Origin: Bacillus mobilis
Lineage (GTDB): Bacteria; Bacillota; Bacilli; Bacillales; Bacillaceae_G
NCBI RefSeq assembly: GCF_001884045.1
Contig: NZ_MACF01000046.1
Coordinates: 62,001-126,000 of the forward strand
DNA: 64,000 bases
Reading direction: 5' to 3'
This document shows, piece by piece, positions 33,279 to 42,315 of this stretch. Each line of letters opens with the position of its first letter. Position 1 is the stretch's first letter. The position numbers and the translations under genes are program-made. The notes beneath the pieces are model-generated. The model was not told the DNA's origin. It made no database searches and saw only the letters and a program-made list of their open reading frames with translations.

Positions 33279-33578
33279 ATGCAGAATGAGGAGGGGTTTA
33301 CTCTTTTAGAAATGTTATTAGTTATGGTCGTCATAACTGTATTATTACTATTAATTATTCCGAATGTAGTTACACAGCGCTCATCCGTCGAAGGAACAGG
33401 ATGTAAAGCCTATGTGAAATCTATAGAAGCTCAAATACAGGTATACCAATTACAGCATAACAAAATCCCCTCGCTAAAAGAGTTAAGGGATGGAAAATAT
33501 ATTACAGCTGATGAGTGTCCGAATGGCGAATCCATTCATATTTCAAATGATGGCACAGTAACAACTGGGAAACTGTGA
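33279..33578 (+). CDS. comGC: Major pseudopilin ComGC
   Basis: A 99-residue prepilin with the class III signal EEG^FTLLEMLLVMVVI, cut by the prepilin peptidase ComC after Gly6, then a long hydrophobic helix. Two cysteines (GTGCKAY and DECPNG) match the intramolecular disulfide of ComGC. ATG 33279 follows AGGGGGTG; longer upstream frames overlap comGB and lack a signal. It is the main pilus subunit for DNA uptake. Confidence 0.93.
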   Translation: MQNEEGFTLLEMLLVMVVITVLLLLIIPNVVTQRSSVEGTGCKAYVKSIEAQIQVYQLQHNKIPSLKELRDGKYITADECPNGESIHISNDGTVTTGKL

Positions 33579-34030
33579 AAGAAAAAGGTTTTACTCTTTT
33601 AGAAATGCTACTCGTTCTATTTGCAATTTCTGTACTAAGTATGGTCACGTATTTTAACGTACATTCATTACATGAAAAACAAAAAGTCGAACAATTTTTA
33701 AGACAGTTTTCAAATGATATTTTGTATATGCAACAATTAGCGATAAATCGGCAAAAACACTATACATTACGATGGCATAAAGATAGACATGCGTATTATA
33801 TAGGGGAGCTAAGTACGAATCTTACCATTATTAAAAGAGAATATGATAGCGATATACAAATTGATTTGAATACTTTTCCAAATCCGATGACATATAATCC
33901 GAGTGGAAATATTAATAGAGGTGGTACTATTTTACTTTCGTATCGAAGTTATAAATATGAGATTGTATTTCAGCTTGGAAGAGGGAGATTTACGTATCGT
34001 GAAATGTCAAAAAGGGTCAGTGATAGCTGA
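33575..34030 (+). CDS. comGD: Minor pseudopilin ComGD
   Basis: 151 residues beginning at GTG 33575, which overlaps the comGC stop. The prepilin signal KEKG^FTLLEMLLVLFAI is at the very N-terminus, followed by an extracellular domain with QQLAINRQKHYTLRW. It belongs to the minor pilins that prime the pseudopilus. Confidence 0.88.
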   Translation: MKEKGFTLLEMLLVLFAISVLSMVTYFNVHSLHEKQKVEQFLRQFSNDILYMQQLAINRQKHYTLRWHKDRHAYYIGELSTNLTIIKREYDSDIQIDLNTFPNPMTYNPSGNINRGGTILLSYRSYKYEIVFQLGRGRFTYREMSKRVSDS

Positions 34031-34325
34031 GATGCTTGTAGCGTTAAGTATAGTAATGATGGCAGTGTCTTTACTACTTCCGCAAACAGTATTGATTATG
34101 CAAGAACGAAAAAATATACAAATTCGTTATAAAGCATTTGTATTATTAAAAAGAGAAGCAGCTTTATATATGTATGAGAATGGTGCGAAACAACAGCAAG
34201 AAAAAGTCGTAAACGGGAATGTATATTACACATATTGGGGAGGAAATGAAGTTTGTGCTATGTGGAAAGATGTGAAAGGAAGAATGGTGGAACAATGCTT
34301 TTATGCAGGAGAACAAATAAATTAG
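33999..34325 (+). CDS. comGE: Minor pseudopilin ComGE
   Basis: About 108 residues from GTG 33999, inside the end of comGD and behind GAGGGAG. The N-terminus KCQKGSVIAEMLVALSIVMM is a divergent type III signal in which the usual FT after Gly is replaced by SV. Position between comGD and comGF identifies it. The start is less certain than for its neighbours. Confidence 0.8.
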   Translation: MKCQKGSVIAEMLVALSIVMMAVSLLLPQTVLIMQERKNIQIRYKAFVLLKREAALYMYENGAKQQQEKVVNGNVYYTYWGGNEVCAMWKDVKGRMVEQCFYAGEQIN

Positions 34326-34765
34326 AAGTTGGGTTTACATTAATAGAAATGATCGTATGTTTTTTTCTGTTATCACTGTTCTTTTTACTCTTGCCACGTT
34401 TAAATTTTATTGGGATAGAAAATAACCAATCAAAAGGATTAAATAATTGGGAATGGGATGTGTTTTTAGGACAAGTACAGTTAGAGTTTCGTGAAGTATC
34501 TTTTGTAGAAAAAGTAGTCAATGAAAATAAAGATAGTCTTTTGCGCTTCCGCCTTCGCACTGGAGATGAAGTGACGTATGAAAAATTGAATAATCATCTG
34601 ATAAGAAAAGTAAATATGCGCGGAAGAGAAATTATATTACAAAATGTTGGAATGGTTTCGTATGAAGTAACACCTCATTTGCTTTTTATAAATGTGAAAG
34701 ATAGGAGTGGGAAAATATATGAAGGTGTAGCTGTAAGGTATAGTGAAATGGAAATAAATATATGA
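34295..34765 (+). CDS. comGF: Minor pseudopilin ComGF
   Basis: About 156 residues. The prepilin signal is LEVG^FTLIEMIVCFFLLSLFF after roughly twelve polar residues. The globular part has NWEWDVFLGQVQLEFREV, typical of ComGF. ATG 34295 overlaps the end of comGE, and TGA overlaps the comGG start. Confidence 0.87.
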   Translation: MLLCRRTNKLEVGFTLIEMIVCFFLLSLFFLLLPRLNFIGIENNQSKGLNNWEWDVFLGQVQLEFREVSFVEKVVNENKDSLLRFRLRTGDEVTYEKLNNHLIRKVNMRGREIILQNVGMVSYEVTPHLLFINVKDRSGKIYEGVAVRYSEMEINI

Positions 34766-35133
34766 GAAAACAAGATGGATTTATGATGCCAGGAACAATC
34801 ATTTTTCTTGTATTATTAACTTCGTTCTTTGTATACGAAACGAATATGTTACTTATAGATAAAAAATTTTATATTGAAATAGAGCAAAAGTTTGTAATGG
34901 AGGAACTACTAAATCGATCGATTACAAGTATAAAAAAAGACTTACAGCAAAAAGAAAAGGAAGATACATTTTTCTTTCAATATGAAAAGGGCGAAGCAAG
35001 TGGAAATTACGTTTTTGAAAGCGACGATATACTCGTTTCGTTGCAGTGCAAAATAAAGAAGGAAGTTTTCTATAAAGTAAGCTTCCGGTATAGAAAAAAA
35101 GATGAGAAAATATTCGATTGGATAGAAGGATAG
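34762..35133 (+). CDS. comGG: ComGG, last gene of the comG operon
   Basis: 123 residues starting at ATG 34762 in an ATGA overlap with comGF. The N-terminus RKQDGFMMPGTIIFLVLLTSFFVYE is a degenerate pilin signal, as is usual for ComGG, which caps or links the pseudopilus. The rest is charged and lysine-rich. No terminator is obvious in the 175 bp before the prolyl hydroxylase gene. Confidence 0.85.
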   Translation: MRKQDGFMMPGTIIFLVLLTSFFVYETNMLLIDKKFYIEIEQKFVMEELLNRSITSIKKDLQQKEKEDTFFFQYEKGEASGNYVFESDDILVSLQCKIKKEVFYKVSFRYRKKDEKIFDWIEG

Positions 35134-35308
35134 TCTGTGAAATATACGGATAAAAACCATAATTTCTCATTTTAAAACAGGCTGTCTTTTCAAAGGAAAT
35201 GGATAAATAAAACAGTTGAAAGTTTAAATTTTCTCAAAAAAGAGAAAGGTAGAAAGAATGTGATATATTCAAGCTATCCAAACATATTTTTTTAGGGAGA
35301 ATAGGGAA

Positions 35309-35959
35309 ATGACAAATAACAATCAAATAGGTGAAAATAAGGAACAAACTATTTTTGATCATAAAGGAAATGCAATTATGACAGAAGATAGGGAAATACA
35401 CATTATTTCAAAATTCGAAGAACCTCTTATTGTCGTGTTAGGAAATGTATTAAGCGATGAAGAGTGTGATGAATTAATTGAATTGTCTAAAAGTAAGTTA
35501 GCACGTTCTAAAGTTGGTTCATCACGTGATGTAAATGATATTCGAACGAGTAGTGGTGCATTTTTGGACGATAATGAACTTACTGCGAAGATTGAAAAAC
35601 GAATTTCATCTATCATGAATGTTCCCGCGTCGCATGGAGAAGGATTACACATTTTAAATTATGAAGTGGATCAACAATATAAAGCGCACTATGATTATTT
35701 TGCAGAACATAGTAGATCAGCTGCTAATAATCGTATTAGTACGCTTGTCATGTACTTAAATGATGTAGAAGAGGGCGGAGAAACGTTCTTCCCTAAATTA
35801 AATCTTTCTGTGCACCCTAGAAAGGGAATGGCAGTATACTTTGAGTATTTTTATCAAGACCAATCATTAAATGAGCTTACGTTACATGGAGGGGCACCTG
35901 TAACGAAAGGTGAGAAATGGATTGCAACGCAGTGGGTAAGAAGAGGCGCTTATAAGTAA
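35309..35959 (+). CDS. Prolyl 4-hydroxylase (Fe(II)/2-oxoglutarate dioxygenase)
   Basis: 216-residue collagen-type prolyl 4-hydroxylase. The double-stranded beta-helix core carries the iron ligands H127, D129 (HYDYF) and H193 (TLHGG) and the 2-oxoglutarate lysine K203 (GEKW). These fit the numbering of the crystallised B. anthracis enzyme. Bacterial members hydroxylate proline in proteins such as collagen-like spore (BclA-type) proteins or elongation factors; the natural target here is not shown. It starts at ATG 35309 after AGGGAGAA and is monocistronic with its own terminator. Confidence 0.92.
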   Translation: MTNNNQIGENKEQTIFDHKGNAIMTEDREIHIISKFEEPLIVVLGNVLSDEECDELIELSKSKLARSKVGSSRDVNDIRTSSGAFLDDNELTAKIEKRISSIMNVPASHGEGLHILNYEVDQQYKAHYDYFAEHSRSAANNRISTLVMYLNDVEEGGETFFPKLNLSVHPRKGMAVYFEYFYQDQSLNELTLHGGAPVTKGEKWIATQWVRRGAYK

Positions 35960-35970
35960 AAGCGTGTATG

Positions 35971-36016
35971 AAACGTTTTGTTCTTCATTATATAAGAAGA
36001 ACAAAACGTTTTTTTA
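35971..36016 (+). terminator. Terminator of the prolyl 4-hydroxylase gene
   Basis: AAACGTTTTGTTCTTC (35971-35986) pairs perfectly with GAAGAACAAAACGTTT (35996-36011), then TTTT. Confidence 0.92.
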
Positions 36017-36077
36017 TTAAATAATGTAATCATTCGTTATAATAACAAATAATAACGGATGATTGAGAGGAAAGAAC

Positions 36078-36575
36078 ATGAAATCTATATACATAACCGG
36101 TTATATGGGAGCTGGGAAAACAACAATTGGAAAAGCGTTAAGTAAAGAACTTCATATGGATGTTGTCGATACAGACCAAAAAATTGAAGAGAAGCAGGAG
36201 AAGGCGATTCGTGATATTTTTGCTGAAGAAGGTGAAATGGCTTTTCGCGAATATGAAAGTGAAATGTTACGTTCACTACCGAGTTGTAATGTAATTATTA
36301 CAACTGGTGGCGGAATCATTGAACGAGAGGAAAACCGAAAGTGGATGAAGGAAAATGGAACTGTCGTGTATTTATATTGTGATCCACATGTAATTGCAGA
36401 AAGGCTTCGGGAAGATACGACGCGTCCACTATTTCAGAAGAAAGATATAGAGGCATTCGTGGCAAAATTTGAATCGCGCCGAGCTCATTATGAAGAGGCT
36501 CATATTTATATTGATACGACGAATAAGTCTGTAAAGCAAATTATGAATGAATTAAAAGAAAAGATTAATGAATAA
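36078..36575 (+). CDS. aroK: Shikimate kinase
   Basis: Phosphorylates shikimate in aromatic amino acid synthesis. It is 165 residues long with P-loop [14 protein letters not shown] at residues 7-20. The shikimate-binding pieces are DTDQKIEE near 33, FREYESEML near 57 and [10 protein letters not shown] near 78, and the lid RPLFQKKD is near 115. ATG 36078 follows GAGAGG. Another shikimate-pathway gene, aroQ, is at 61.3 kb. Confidence 0.92.
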   Translation: MKSIYITGYMGAGKTTIGKALSKELHMDVVDTDQKIEEKQEKAIRDIFAEEGEMAFREYESEMLRSLPSCNVIITTGGGIIEREENRKWMKENGTVVYLYCDPHVIAERLREDTTRPLFQKKDIEAFVAKFESRRAHYEEAHIYIDTTNKSVKQIMNELKEKINE

Positions 36576-36613
36576 AAAAATGGACATACTAATCAAGTAG
36601 AGGTGATGATAAT

Positions 36614-36814
36614 ATGTCTACTAATGATTATGTTCGCTTTGTGACACAGCAGTTTGTGTCGTATATGGATGCTCCAAAAGAAGATCGTAAACAAAAGAAA
36701 GAACAACGCCGTGCTGAAAAAGAGCCATTTATGAATAAGTGGTTTGGTGTTATGCCGCTAAGTGCTGCTTTGTTTTATCGAAACGTAAAAGATAAAAGGA
36801 AAAAATCAAGTTAA
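36614..36814 (+). CDS. yqzE: YqzE family small protein
   Basis: 66 residues, basic, with the conserved start MSTNDYVRFVTQQFV and a C-terminal hydrophobic patch. It matches YqzE of B. subtilis, which also lies downstream of comG. The function is unknown; YqzE belongs to the ComK regulon in B. subtilis. Confidence 0.85.
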   Translation: MSTNDYVRFVTQQFVSYMDAPKEDRKQKKEQRRAEKEPFMNKWFGVMPLSAALFYRNVKDKRKKSS

Positions 36815-36840
36815 CGATTTCGTAATATGTGTAGAAAAAT

Positions 36841-36879
36841 AAAAATCCCCTAGTAGTATGATGCTACTAGGGGATTTTT
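36841..36879. terminator. Bidirectional terminator
   Basis: AAAAATCCCCTAGTAG (36841-36856) and CTACTAGGGGATTTTT (36864-36879) form a perfect 16-bp stem between the converging yqzE and membrane protein genes. Confidence 0.94.
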
Positions 36880-36881
36880 AT

Positions 36882-37514
36882 TTACTGTACGGATTCTTTT
36901 TCTTCTGTAACGGCATGTATTTTATTGTTCACCCAGACAAATCCAATTCCGATACAAATGGAAATGCCCCATCCAACAGCGGTCATAATCGCTCTCATTT
37001 CACCATAGCCATCTACACCGAAAACAGAGATGAAATAAATTTTTAAGAAGCTTTTTAATATGAATTGTAGCCCGAAAAATAGCGTTAAATATTGTAGTGC
37101 CGGATAGATACGACTATCACGATACAGTTCACGACTTTTATCACGGTCATGGCCTTGTAGTGCTGCAATATCTGCTGCGAAATATAACATAAGTGGTTTT
37201 TTTATAAAAATGGTACATATAACGATAATACCGAGCACGATATGATAATACGCATCGTTCCACAACATTCGTTCAGCTGATCCAGATAATAGGTCTACTG
37301 TTGTATTAGAAATGAGTGTAATTAAAATAAAGAATCCTGTTACGTTAAACTGTTTTTCTTTTTTAAAGGTATACAGTGTATAAATAATCCCCGGAACAGA
37401 GGAAAGTAACATCGCGTAATAAGGATCGATATAAGGTTTTGCAAATTTCCAAATGAGGAATGGGATTACGAGATAAAAGACAAGATCTAATATAGCTTTT
37501 TTATTTTGATTCAT
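36882..37514 (-). CDS. VC0807-like integral membrane protein
   Basis: 210 residues with five or six membrane helices, from ATG 37514 after GGAGGCC. The order of helices and the pattern DPYYAMLLSSVPGIIYTLYTFKKEK recall the VC0807 family of uncharacterised membrane proteins. A motif-rich loop (DRDKSRELYRDSRIYPALQYLT) lies between helices 4 and 5. Function is unknown. Confidence 0.65.
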   Translation of the reverse strand: MNQNKKAILDLVFYLVIPFLIWKFAKPYIDPYYAMLLSSVPGIIYTLYTFKKEKQFNVTGFFILITLISNTTVDLLSGSAERMLWNDAYYHIVLGIIVICTIFIKKPLMLYFAADIAALQGHDRDKSRELYRDSRIYPALQYLTLFFGLQFILKSFLKIYFISVFGVDGYGEMRAIMTAVGWGISICIGIGFVWVNNKIHAVTEEKESVQ

Positions 37515-37668
37515 ATAGGGCCTCCTTAAGTCATACATATATTTTATAATATAATTTCTGAAAATTGTATAAGGTTTGATGGGAAAAGAAAAAATATATA
37601 GCTTTTTGAGGGATTAGTAGATTGAAAAAATTGCCCCTAGCGTAGTAAGTTTTTTTAGTATATAATAA

Positions 37669-37682
37669 AGGAAACGCTTTCA
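37669..37682 (+). promoter_or_regulatory. Imperfect cre-like site
   Basis: AGGAAACGCTTTCA matches 12 of 14 positions of the CcpA consensus TGWAANCGNTNWCA. It lies just after a TATAAT (37661-37666), where a bound repressor would block transcription. Confidence 0.45.
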
Positions 37683-37811
37683 TTTTTATTTTGTTCACAA
37701 AATGGACGGAAAATCACATATTTACTATCGATATGTTGCTTTATAATGAAACTAATTAAATATACATGCATACAATATTGTGAAATAAATAACATAAATA
37801 ATCTATATAAA

Positions 37812-37825
37812 TGTAAACGTTATCA
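37812..37825 (+). promoter_or_regulatory. Perfect cre (CcpA-binding) site
   Basis: TGTAAACGTTATCA matches all 14 positions of TGWAANCGNTNWCA. It ends just before the SD GAGAGGTGGA of the 75-residue gene at 37845, a position suited to roadblock repression. Confidence 0.7.
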
Positions 37826-37844
37826 AAAGAGAGAGGTGGAGACA

Positions 37845-38072
37845 ATGAGTAAATTTTTCTTCAATCATAATCCAGCAACAGTAGAGGATGGAAGGCTTGT
37901 TAAATATGCTGAAATTATTTATGGAGAAGGTGGCCGTTCTGTATTAGAAAATTTAATGGTGAAGGCATCTATCAGATTGCGTGATCGTTATCCGAATAAA
38001 TCTGACGAGCAGATCTCGAACCTAGTAAATAAAGGCATCCATGATATGTTTCAAAAATATGTGAGTGAGTAA
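37845..38072 (+). CDS. Small hypothetical protein behind a cre site
   Basis: 75 residues from ATG 37845 (SD GAGGTGGA); a longer frame to 37746 has no SD. The protein is soluble and mixed charge: MSKFFFNHNPATVEDG at the start, then helices including LENLMVKASIRLRDRYP and EQISNLVNKGIHDMFQKY. No family is recognised. The cre sites predict carbon-catabolite control. Confidence 0.65.
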   Translation: MSKFFFNHNPATVEDGRLVKYAEIIYGEGGRSVLENLMVKASIRLRDRYPNKSDEQISNLVNKGIHDMFQKYVSE

Positions 38073-38168
38073 GAGTAGCCAATGGCTGCTCTTATTTTTT
38101 TGTATAAGGATTGTATCTCTAGCTGAAAATAAGGGTGTATTTTGAAAGATATCAAAGGAGTGAAACAG

Positions 38169-38300
38169 ATGAGCAATGGAATTGGCCGTTCAAAAGAAAA
38201 TCTTCCAACTGATGCAAATCATGTGAGTGCAAAGGATCGTGCGCATCAAAAACGTATGGCAAAGCAAAAACAACAAGAGCGTAATGAAGATAGAGAGTAA
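38169..38300 (+). CDS. 43-residue hydrophilic basic protein, possible small spore protein
   Basis: The frame runs from ATG 38169 (SD AAAGGAGTG) to TAA 38298-38300. It encodes a Gln-, Lys- and Arg-rich peptide without hydrophobic segments (SNGIGRSKENLPTDANHVS, then KRMAKQKQQERNEDRE). Composition resembles minor small acid-soluble spore proteins, but no defined family signature is seen. A terminator follows at once. Confidence 0.65.
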   Translation: MSNGIGRSKENLPTDANHVSAKDRAHQKRMAKQKQQERNEDRE

Positions 38301-38308
38301 CTCAAAGT

Positions 38309-38340
38309 AAAGCTCCTTCTAAAGCAGAAGGAGCTCTTTT
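38309..38340. terminator. Terminator shared by the small basic gene and yqhG
   Basis: AGCTCCTTCT (38311-38320) and AGAAGGAGCT (38326-38335), followed by CTTTT on the plus strand and TTACTTTGAG on the minus strand. Confidence 0.8.
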
Positions 38341-39133
38341 AAGATAAAAAATGATTCGCGGTAACATAAAAAAGTCCACCGTTAATAATTTGCACTGTAA
38401 TACGTGGCTCGTATTGTTCTTGCAGTGCTTGTTTTTCAATTTCGTAGCTTTCGGGAAGTTCATCACTTTCTTCATAAAAACGATTTAAAAGGTCTAAATC
38501 GTGATTCCAGCGCACCCTTGCTTCCTTCGCCCACGTATGGTCATCTTCTGCAATAATAGTCTTTAACGCGTCCTCTATACGTTGTAAACCACTTTGCGGT
38601 TTAATGATAGGCGAGAGCGTAAAACAAAAGTCAGGTATTTTCGGTGTAAGTTTAATTTTAGCTAATGTTTCATGAAAGTTTGCGATCATTGTGCCAGAAA
38701 TGAGATGAATCCCAATGGAGTGAAGGATGTCTTTTTTTCGATCACATTGATAGGAAACTTTAATATTTACACCGAGCCAAGGGTGGAGCGGTGTATGTGT
38801 TGCCCCGCTATGCCGTACTTCCTCATATAAACGTATGTAAGAGCCTAATTCTTTAGTCGTTTGAAAAATTTGATGAAGACGTGGTGAACCGTAGTGAATA
38901 AGCTCGCCATCGTTTTCTTCATTTTCTGGATTTGTAATAAGAGTAAGGCGCATCGGATTCGGTACGCCTCCTGTTTTCTCAAGATAGTGCCAATAAAAAG
39001 GGCGATTCATTAATAATTTATCCATCTCAATTGTTAACTGCACATCTAATAGATGAGGGGAGCGCTGTAAAATTTCACAGTTATTCGCCTCGAAAAAATT
39101 GTATAAGTAATTATGAATTTCATGTTGCTGCAT
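38339..39133 (-). CDS. yqhG: YqhG family protein
   Basis: 264 residues matching YqhG of B. subtilis by sequence pattern and by its place after the SNF2 helicase gene. It begins MQQHEIHNYLYNFFEANNC and has YWHYLEKTGGVPNPMRLTL in the first third. ATG 39133 follows GAGGTG by seven bases; the longer frame to 39154 lacks an SD. It overlaps yqhH by 14 nt, so the two are coupled. Function is unknown. Confidence 0.85.
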   Translation of the reverse strand: MQQHEIHNYLYNFFEANNCEILQRSPHLLDVQLTIEMDKLLMNRPFYWHYLEKTGGVPNPMRLTLITNPENEENDGELIHYGSPRLHQIFQTTKELGSYIRLYEEVRHSGATHTPLHPWLGVNIKVSYQCDRKKDILHSIGIHLISGTMIANFHETLAKIKLTPKIPDFCFTLSPIIKPQSGLQRIEDALKTIIAEDDHTWAKEARVRWNHDLDLLNRFYEESDELPESYEIEKQALQEQYEPRITVQIINGGLFYVTANHFLS

Positions 39134-40802
39134 AGCCTTGCACCTCAGCTTCATTTCGTTTCGCGAAGTCGATAATAGATGTTAAGTTTTCCATCTTAAT
39201 TCGGATTTCTCCTTCGCTTTTTGATTGCGCAAATATTTCTTGAATGTGCGCGTCGATGTTTTTCATATTAATTCTCGTTAAAATTTCATCAAGTTCACCG
39301 ATAACACGCTCAAATAAATTGATTTTTTCATATAACAGCTTCAAAATATGTTCTTCAACAGTATGTTTTGTAGCTAAGTTATAAATATGAACATCATTCT
39401 TTTGACCAAGACGGTGAATACGTCCGATTCTTTGTTCAAGACGCATTGGATTCCATGGCAAATCATAATTGATCATATGGCTACAAAACTGTAAGTTAAT
39501 CCCTTCACCACCAGCTTCAGTTGCAATTAATACTTGTGCGTGATTTTGGAAAAGCTCCTTCATCCAGTCTTTTTTCCCACGTTTAAATCCGCCGCGGAAT
39601 GGAACGGAAGAAATGCCGTGTTGTTGTAAAAACCATTGTAAGTACATTTGTGATGCTCGATATTCTGTGAAGATGACGACTTTATCGTCAATTTCTTTTA
39701 TAAGCTCAAGAGCTTTATTCGCTTTTGAGTTGAAAGGAATATGATTAATTTTATCCATTAGCACATCAATATGCGGGTCTTTTATATAACGCTCATTTTC
39801 CTTCTGACGTTTTTCTACATGTTTTTTTAATGAATAGTAAACGGCCTCACGACTACTACACGCTTCTCGTTTTAAAGTTAACGATGAGAAAGCAGATGTG
39901 AAGGCATCTTGACCTCGCCAATTTTCAATCCCGTTATACAAAGCTTGTTCTTCTTCATTAAACTCAACGAAAATTGTACGTACATGTCTCTTTGGCCAAT
40001 CAATTCCGGTATTATGCCGTCGATTTCGGACCATCACCTTGTTAATAAGAGCTTTTAAATCTTCATCAGATTCGGCTGAACGATTTTTTGAGGCGTAATA
40101 TTCTTCAAAGTTGGATTGATTGCCTAAATGTCCTGGCTTTAATAAAGATACAAGGTTGAAAATTTCATCAATCTTATTTTGAACAGGAGTAGCAGTTAAT
40201 AATAAGCAAAATTTCTTTTTTAAACGCTGTGCAAATTCATAGTTTTTTGTTTTATTATTTTTAAGTTTATGTGCTTCATCGATAATAATAAGGTCATATT
40301 CTAAGTTCAAAACGATATCGCGATGCGGTGAACGTTTTGCAGTATCAATTGATGATACAATCACATCGGCTTGTTCCCATGAATAGCTTTTCCTTTGGGC
40401 TACAGCTGGAATGAAAAACTTTGTATTTAGTTCGTATGCCCATTGTGATACGAGAGAGGCAGGGACGAGTATAAGCACTTTTTTCACAAGGCCGCGGACC
40501 ATATATTCTTTTAAAATAAGCCCAGCTTCAATCGTTTTCCCAAGTCCTACTTCATCTGCTAGTATCGCTTTACCATTCATTTGTTCAATGACATTTTGAG
40601 CGACTTCTAATTGATGAGGAAGTGGTGTGAAATGAGATAAATGTTTCGGTGCTTGTAATCCATCGAAAGTAGGAACAAGTAACGATTTTTCTGTTTTATA
40701 GGCTAAATGATATAAATCCCAGTTTGTCCAAGGGCCATCTTCGTCAATTCTATTTAAAAAATTGTTTTGCCACGTTCGATCTACGGAAATATCGACATTC
40801 AT
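39120..40802 (-). CDS. yqhH: SNF2/RapA-like DEAD-box helicase YqhH
   Basis: 560-residue SF2 ATPase of the SNF2 group. Motif I is ILADEVGLGKTIEAG near residue 79, motif II IIIDEAHKLK near 174, motif III LTATPVQN near 201, and motif VI EQRIGRIHRLGQ near 462. Domain layout recalls RapA, which recycles RNA polymerase, but it lacks RapA's flanking domains. It is paired with yqhG and divergent from gcvT, as in B. subtilis. Confidence 0.9.
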   Translation of the reverse strand: MNVDISVDRTWQNNFLNRIDEDGPWTNWDLYHLAYKTEKSLLVPTFDGLQAPKHLSHFTPLPHQLEVAQNVIEQMNGKAILADEVGLGKTIEAGLILKEYMVRGLVKKVLILVPASLVSQWAYELNTKFFIPAVAQRKSYSWEQADVIVSSIDTAKRSPHRDIVLNLEYDLIIIDEAHKLKNNKTKNYEFAQRLKKKFCLLLTATPVQNKIDEIFNLVSLLKPGHLGNQSNFEEYYASKNRSAESDEDLKALINKVMVRNRRHNTGIDWPKRHVRTIFVEFNEEEQALYNGIENWRGQDAFTSAFSSLTLKREACSSREAVYYSLKKHVEKRQKENERYIKDPHIDVLMDKINHIPFNSKANKALELIKEIDDKVVIFTEYRASQMYLQWFLQQHGISSVPFRGGFKRGKKDWMKELFQNHAQVLIATEAGGEGINLQFCSHMINYDLPWNPMRLEQRIGRIHRLGQKNDVHIYNLATKHTVEEHILKLLYEKINLFERVIGELDEILTRINMKNIDAHIQEIFAQSKSEGEIRIKMENLTSIIDFAKRNEAEVQGYAAT

Positions 40803-41194
40803 TACGACTCTCCCACCTTTTATAAACTAAAGTAATTATTAAAAAAATCTTTATTATATAAACCTTGTAATAAGGCACTATTACACATACTAAAAGTTAA
40901 AGAATAGGCAAAGATAAAGGGTTGAATTTTGAAAGTTGTATTTAATAAGATTAAGAATAAAAAATTCTAAATTATTTTTTATGCTAGAATATTGATGAAA
41001 TATAGCGAATAATGTTAGGATAATGGTGTGAAATGTGTGGAATCTTTCGTATTTTATCCAAGAAAGTGATTTTTTATTTACGCTTTCATAAAAAAATATA
41101 ATGAGATTCCGTATATCCTATCTTTTCAGAGTAAAAATGTTTAGATATGGCGAGCAACTTTTATTGATTTGTCAAAGCATAAGGGGGAGAGAGC
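40803..41194. other. Divergent yqhH-gcvT intergenic region, no glycine riboswitch seen
   Basis: 392 bp of AT-rich DNA. The tandem glycine aptamer that precedes gcvT in B. subtilis is not recognisable: no GGAGAG or GCCGAAGGNGCAA block. A nested fold is possible, with GGAATCT (41039-41045) against AGATTCC (about 41104) enclosing GAAAGTG/CGCTTTC. An extended -10 (TGCTAGAAT near 40982) could be the gcvT promoter. Confidence 0.55.
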
Positions 41195-42295
41195 ATGATT
41201 ACATTACAACGTACACCGTTATTTGATGTATACGCGAAGTATGGTGGGAAAACAATCGACTTCGGTGGTTGGGAATTACCAGTTCAATTTTCAAGCATTA
41301 AAGAAGAACATGAAGCTGTACGTACGGCTGCAGGTTTGTTCGATGTGTCTCATATGGGAGAAGTTGAGGTAAAAGGTGTAGATAGTTTAGCATTTTTACA
41401 ACGTGTTGTTACAAATGACGTTTCTACCTTAAAGGTAGGAGGCGCACAATATACAGCTATGTGCTACGAAAATGGTGGTACAGTAGATGATTTATTAATC
41501 TACAAACGTGGTGAAGAAGACTATTTATTAGTAATCAACGCATCAAATATCGAGAAAGATTACGAATGGTTAGCTAGCCATGTAATTGGCGATGCGAAAG
41601 TAGTCAATGTTTCTAGTGAAGTTGCACAGCTTGCAATTCAAGGACCAAAAGCAGAAGGCATTTTACAAAAAGTTGTGTCAGAAGATTTGAAAGAAATTAA
41701 GTTCTTTAAATTTAAAAACGATATTCTTGTAGATGGAATTCCAGCACTTGTATCTCGTACGGGTTACACAGGTGAAGATGGATTTGAAATTTACTGTAAG
41801 AGTGAAGATGCTGCAAAACTTTGGGAGAAACTTCTTGAAGTTGGAGCAGAAGAAGGCTTAAAAGCATGTGGTTTAGGTGCTCGTGATACACTTCGCTTCG
41901 AAGCAACATTACCACTTTATGGTCAAGAATTATCAAAAGATATTACACCGATTGAAGCTGGAATTGGCTTTGCGGTAAAACCAAATAAAGAAGCAGACTT
42001 CTTTGGAAAAGAAACGTTAAAAGAGCAAAAAGAAAACGGTGCGCCTCGTAAGTTAGTCGGCATCGAAGTAATCGAACGTGGAATTCCTCGTACACATTAC
42101 CCTGTATTTATTGGAGAAGAAAAAATCGGGGAAGTAACGAGTGGTACACAATCTCCAACGTTAAAGAAAAGCATTGGTTTAGCACTAATTGATGTAAAAT
42201 ACGCAGCAGTTGATACAGAAGTAGAAATTGAAATTCGTAATAAACGCGTCAAAGCAGTAGTTGTTCCAACACCATTTTATAAACGTTCAAAGTAA
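41195..42295 (+). CDS. gcvT: Glycine cleavage system aminomethyltransferase (T protein)
   Basis: Releases ammonia from aminomethyl-lipoyl GcvH and passes the methylene group to THF. The 366-residue protein has the GcvT signatures [14 protein letters not shown] near residue 47 and [14 protein letters not shown] near 188, and a C-terminal barrel ending TPFYKRSK. It begins at ATG 41195 after AAGGGGGAGAG. First gene of the gcvT-gcvPA-gcvPB operon. Confidence 0.95.
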   Translation: MITLQRTPLFDVYAKYGGKTIDFGGWELPVQFSSIKEEHEAVRTAAGLFDVSHMGEVEVKGVDSLAFLQRVVTNDVSTLKVGGAQYTAMCYENGGTVDDLLIYKRGEEDYLLVINASNIEKDYEWLASHVIGDAKVVNVSSEVAQLAIQGPKAEGILQKVVSEDLKEIKFFKFKNDILVDGIPALVSRTGYTGEDGFEIYCKSEDAAKLWEKLLEVGAEEGLKACGLGARDTLRFEATLPLYGQELSKDITPIEAGIGFAVKPNKEADFFGKETLKEQKENGAPRKLVGIEVIERGIPRTHYPVFIGEEKIGEVTSGTQSPTLKKSIGLALIDVKYAAVDTEVEIEIRNKRVKAVVVPTPFYKRSK

Positions 42296-42315
42296 CGGGG
42301 AGAGGGGTAGATTTC

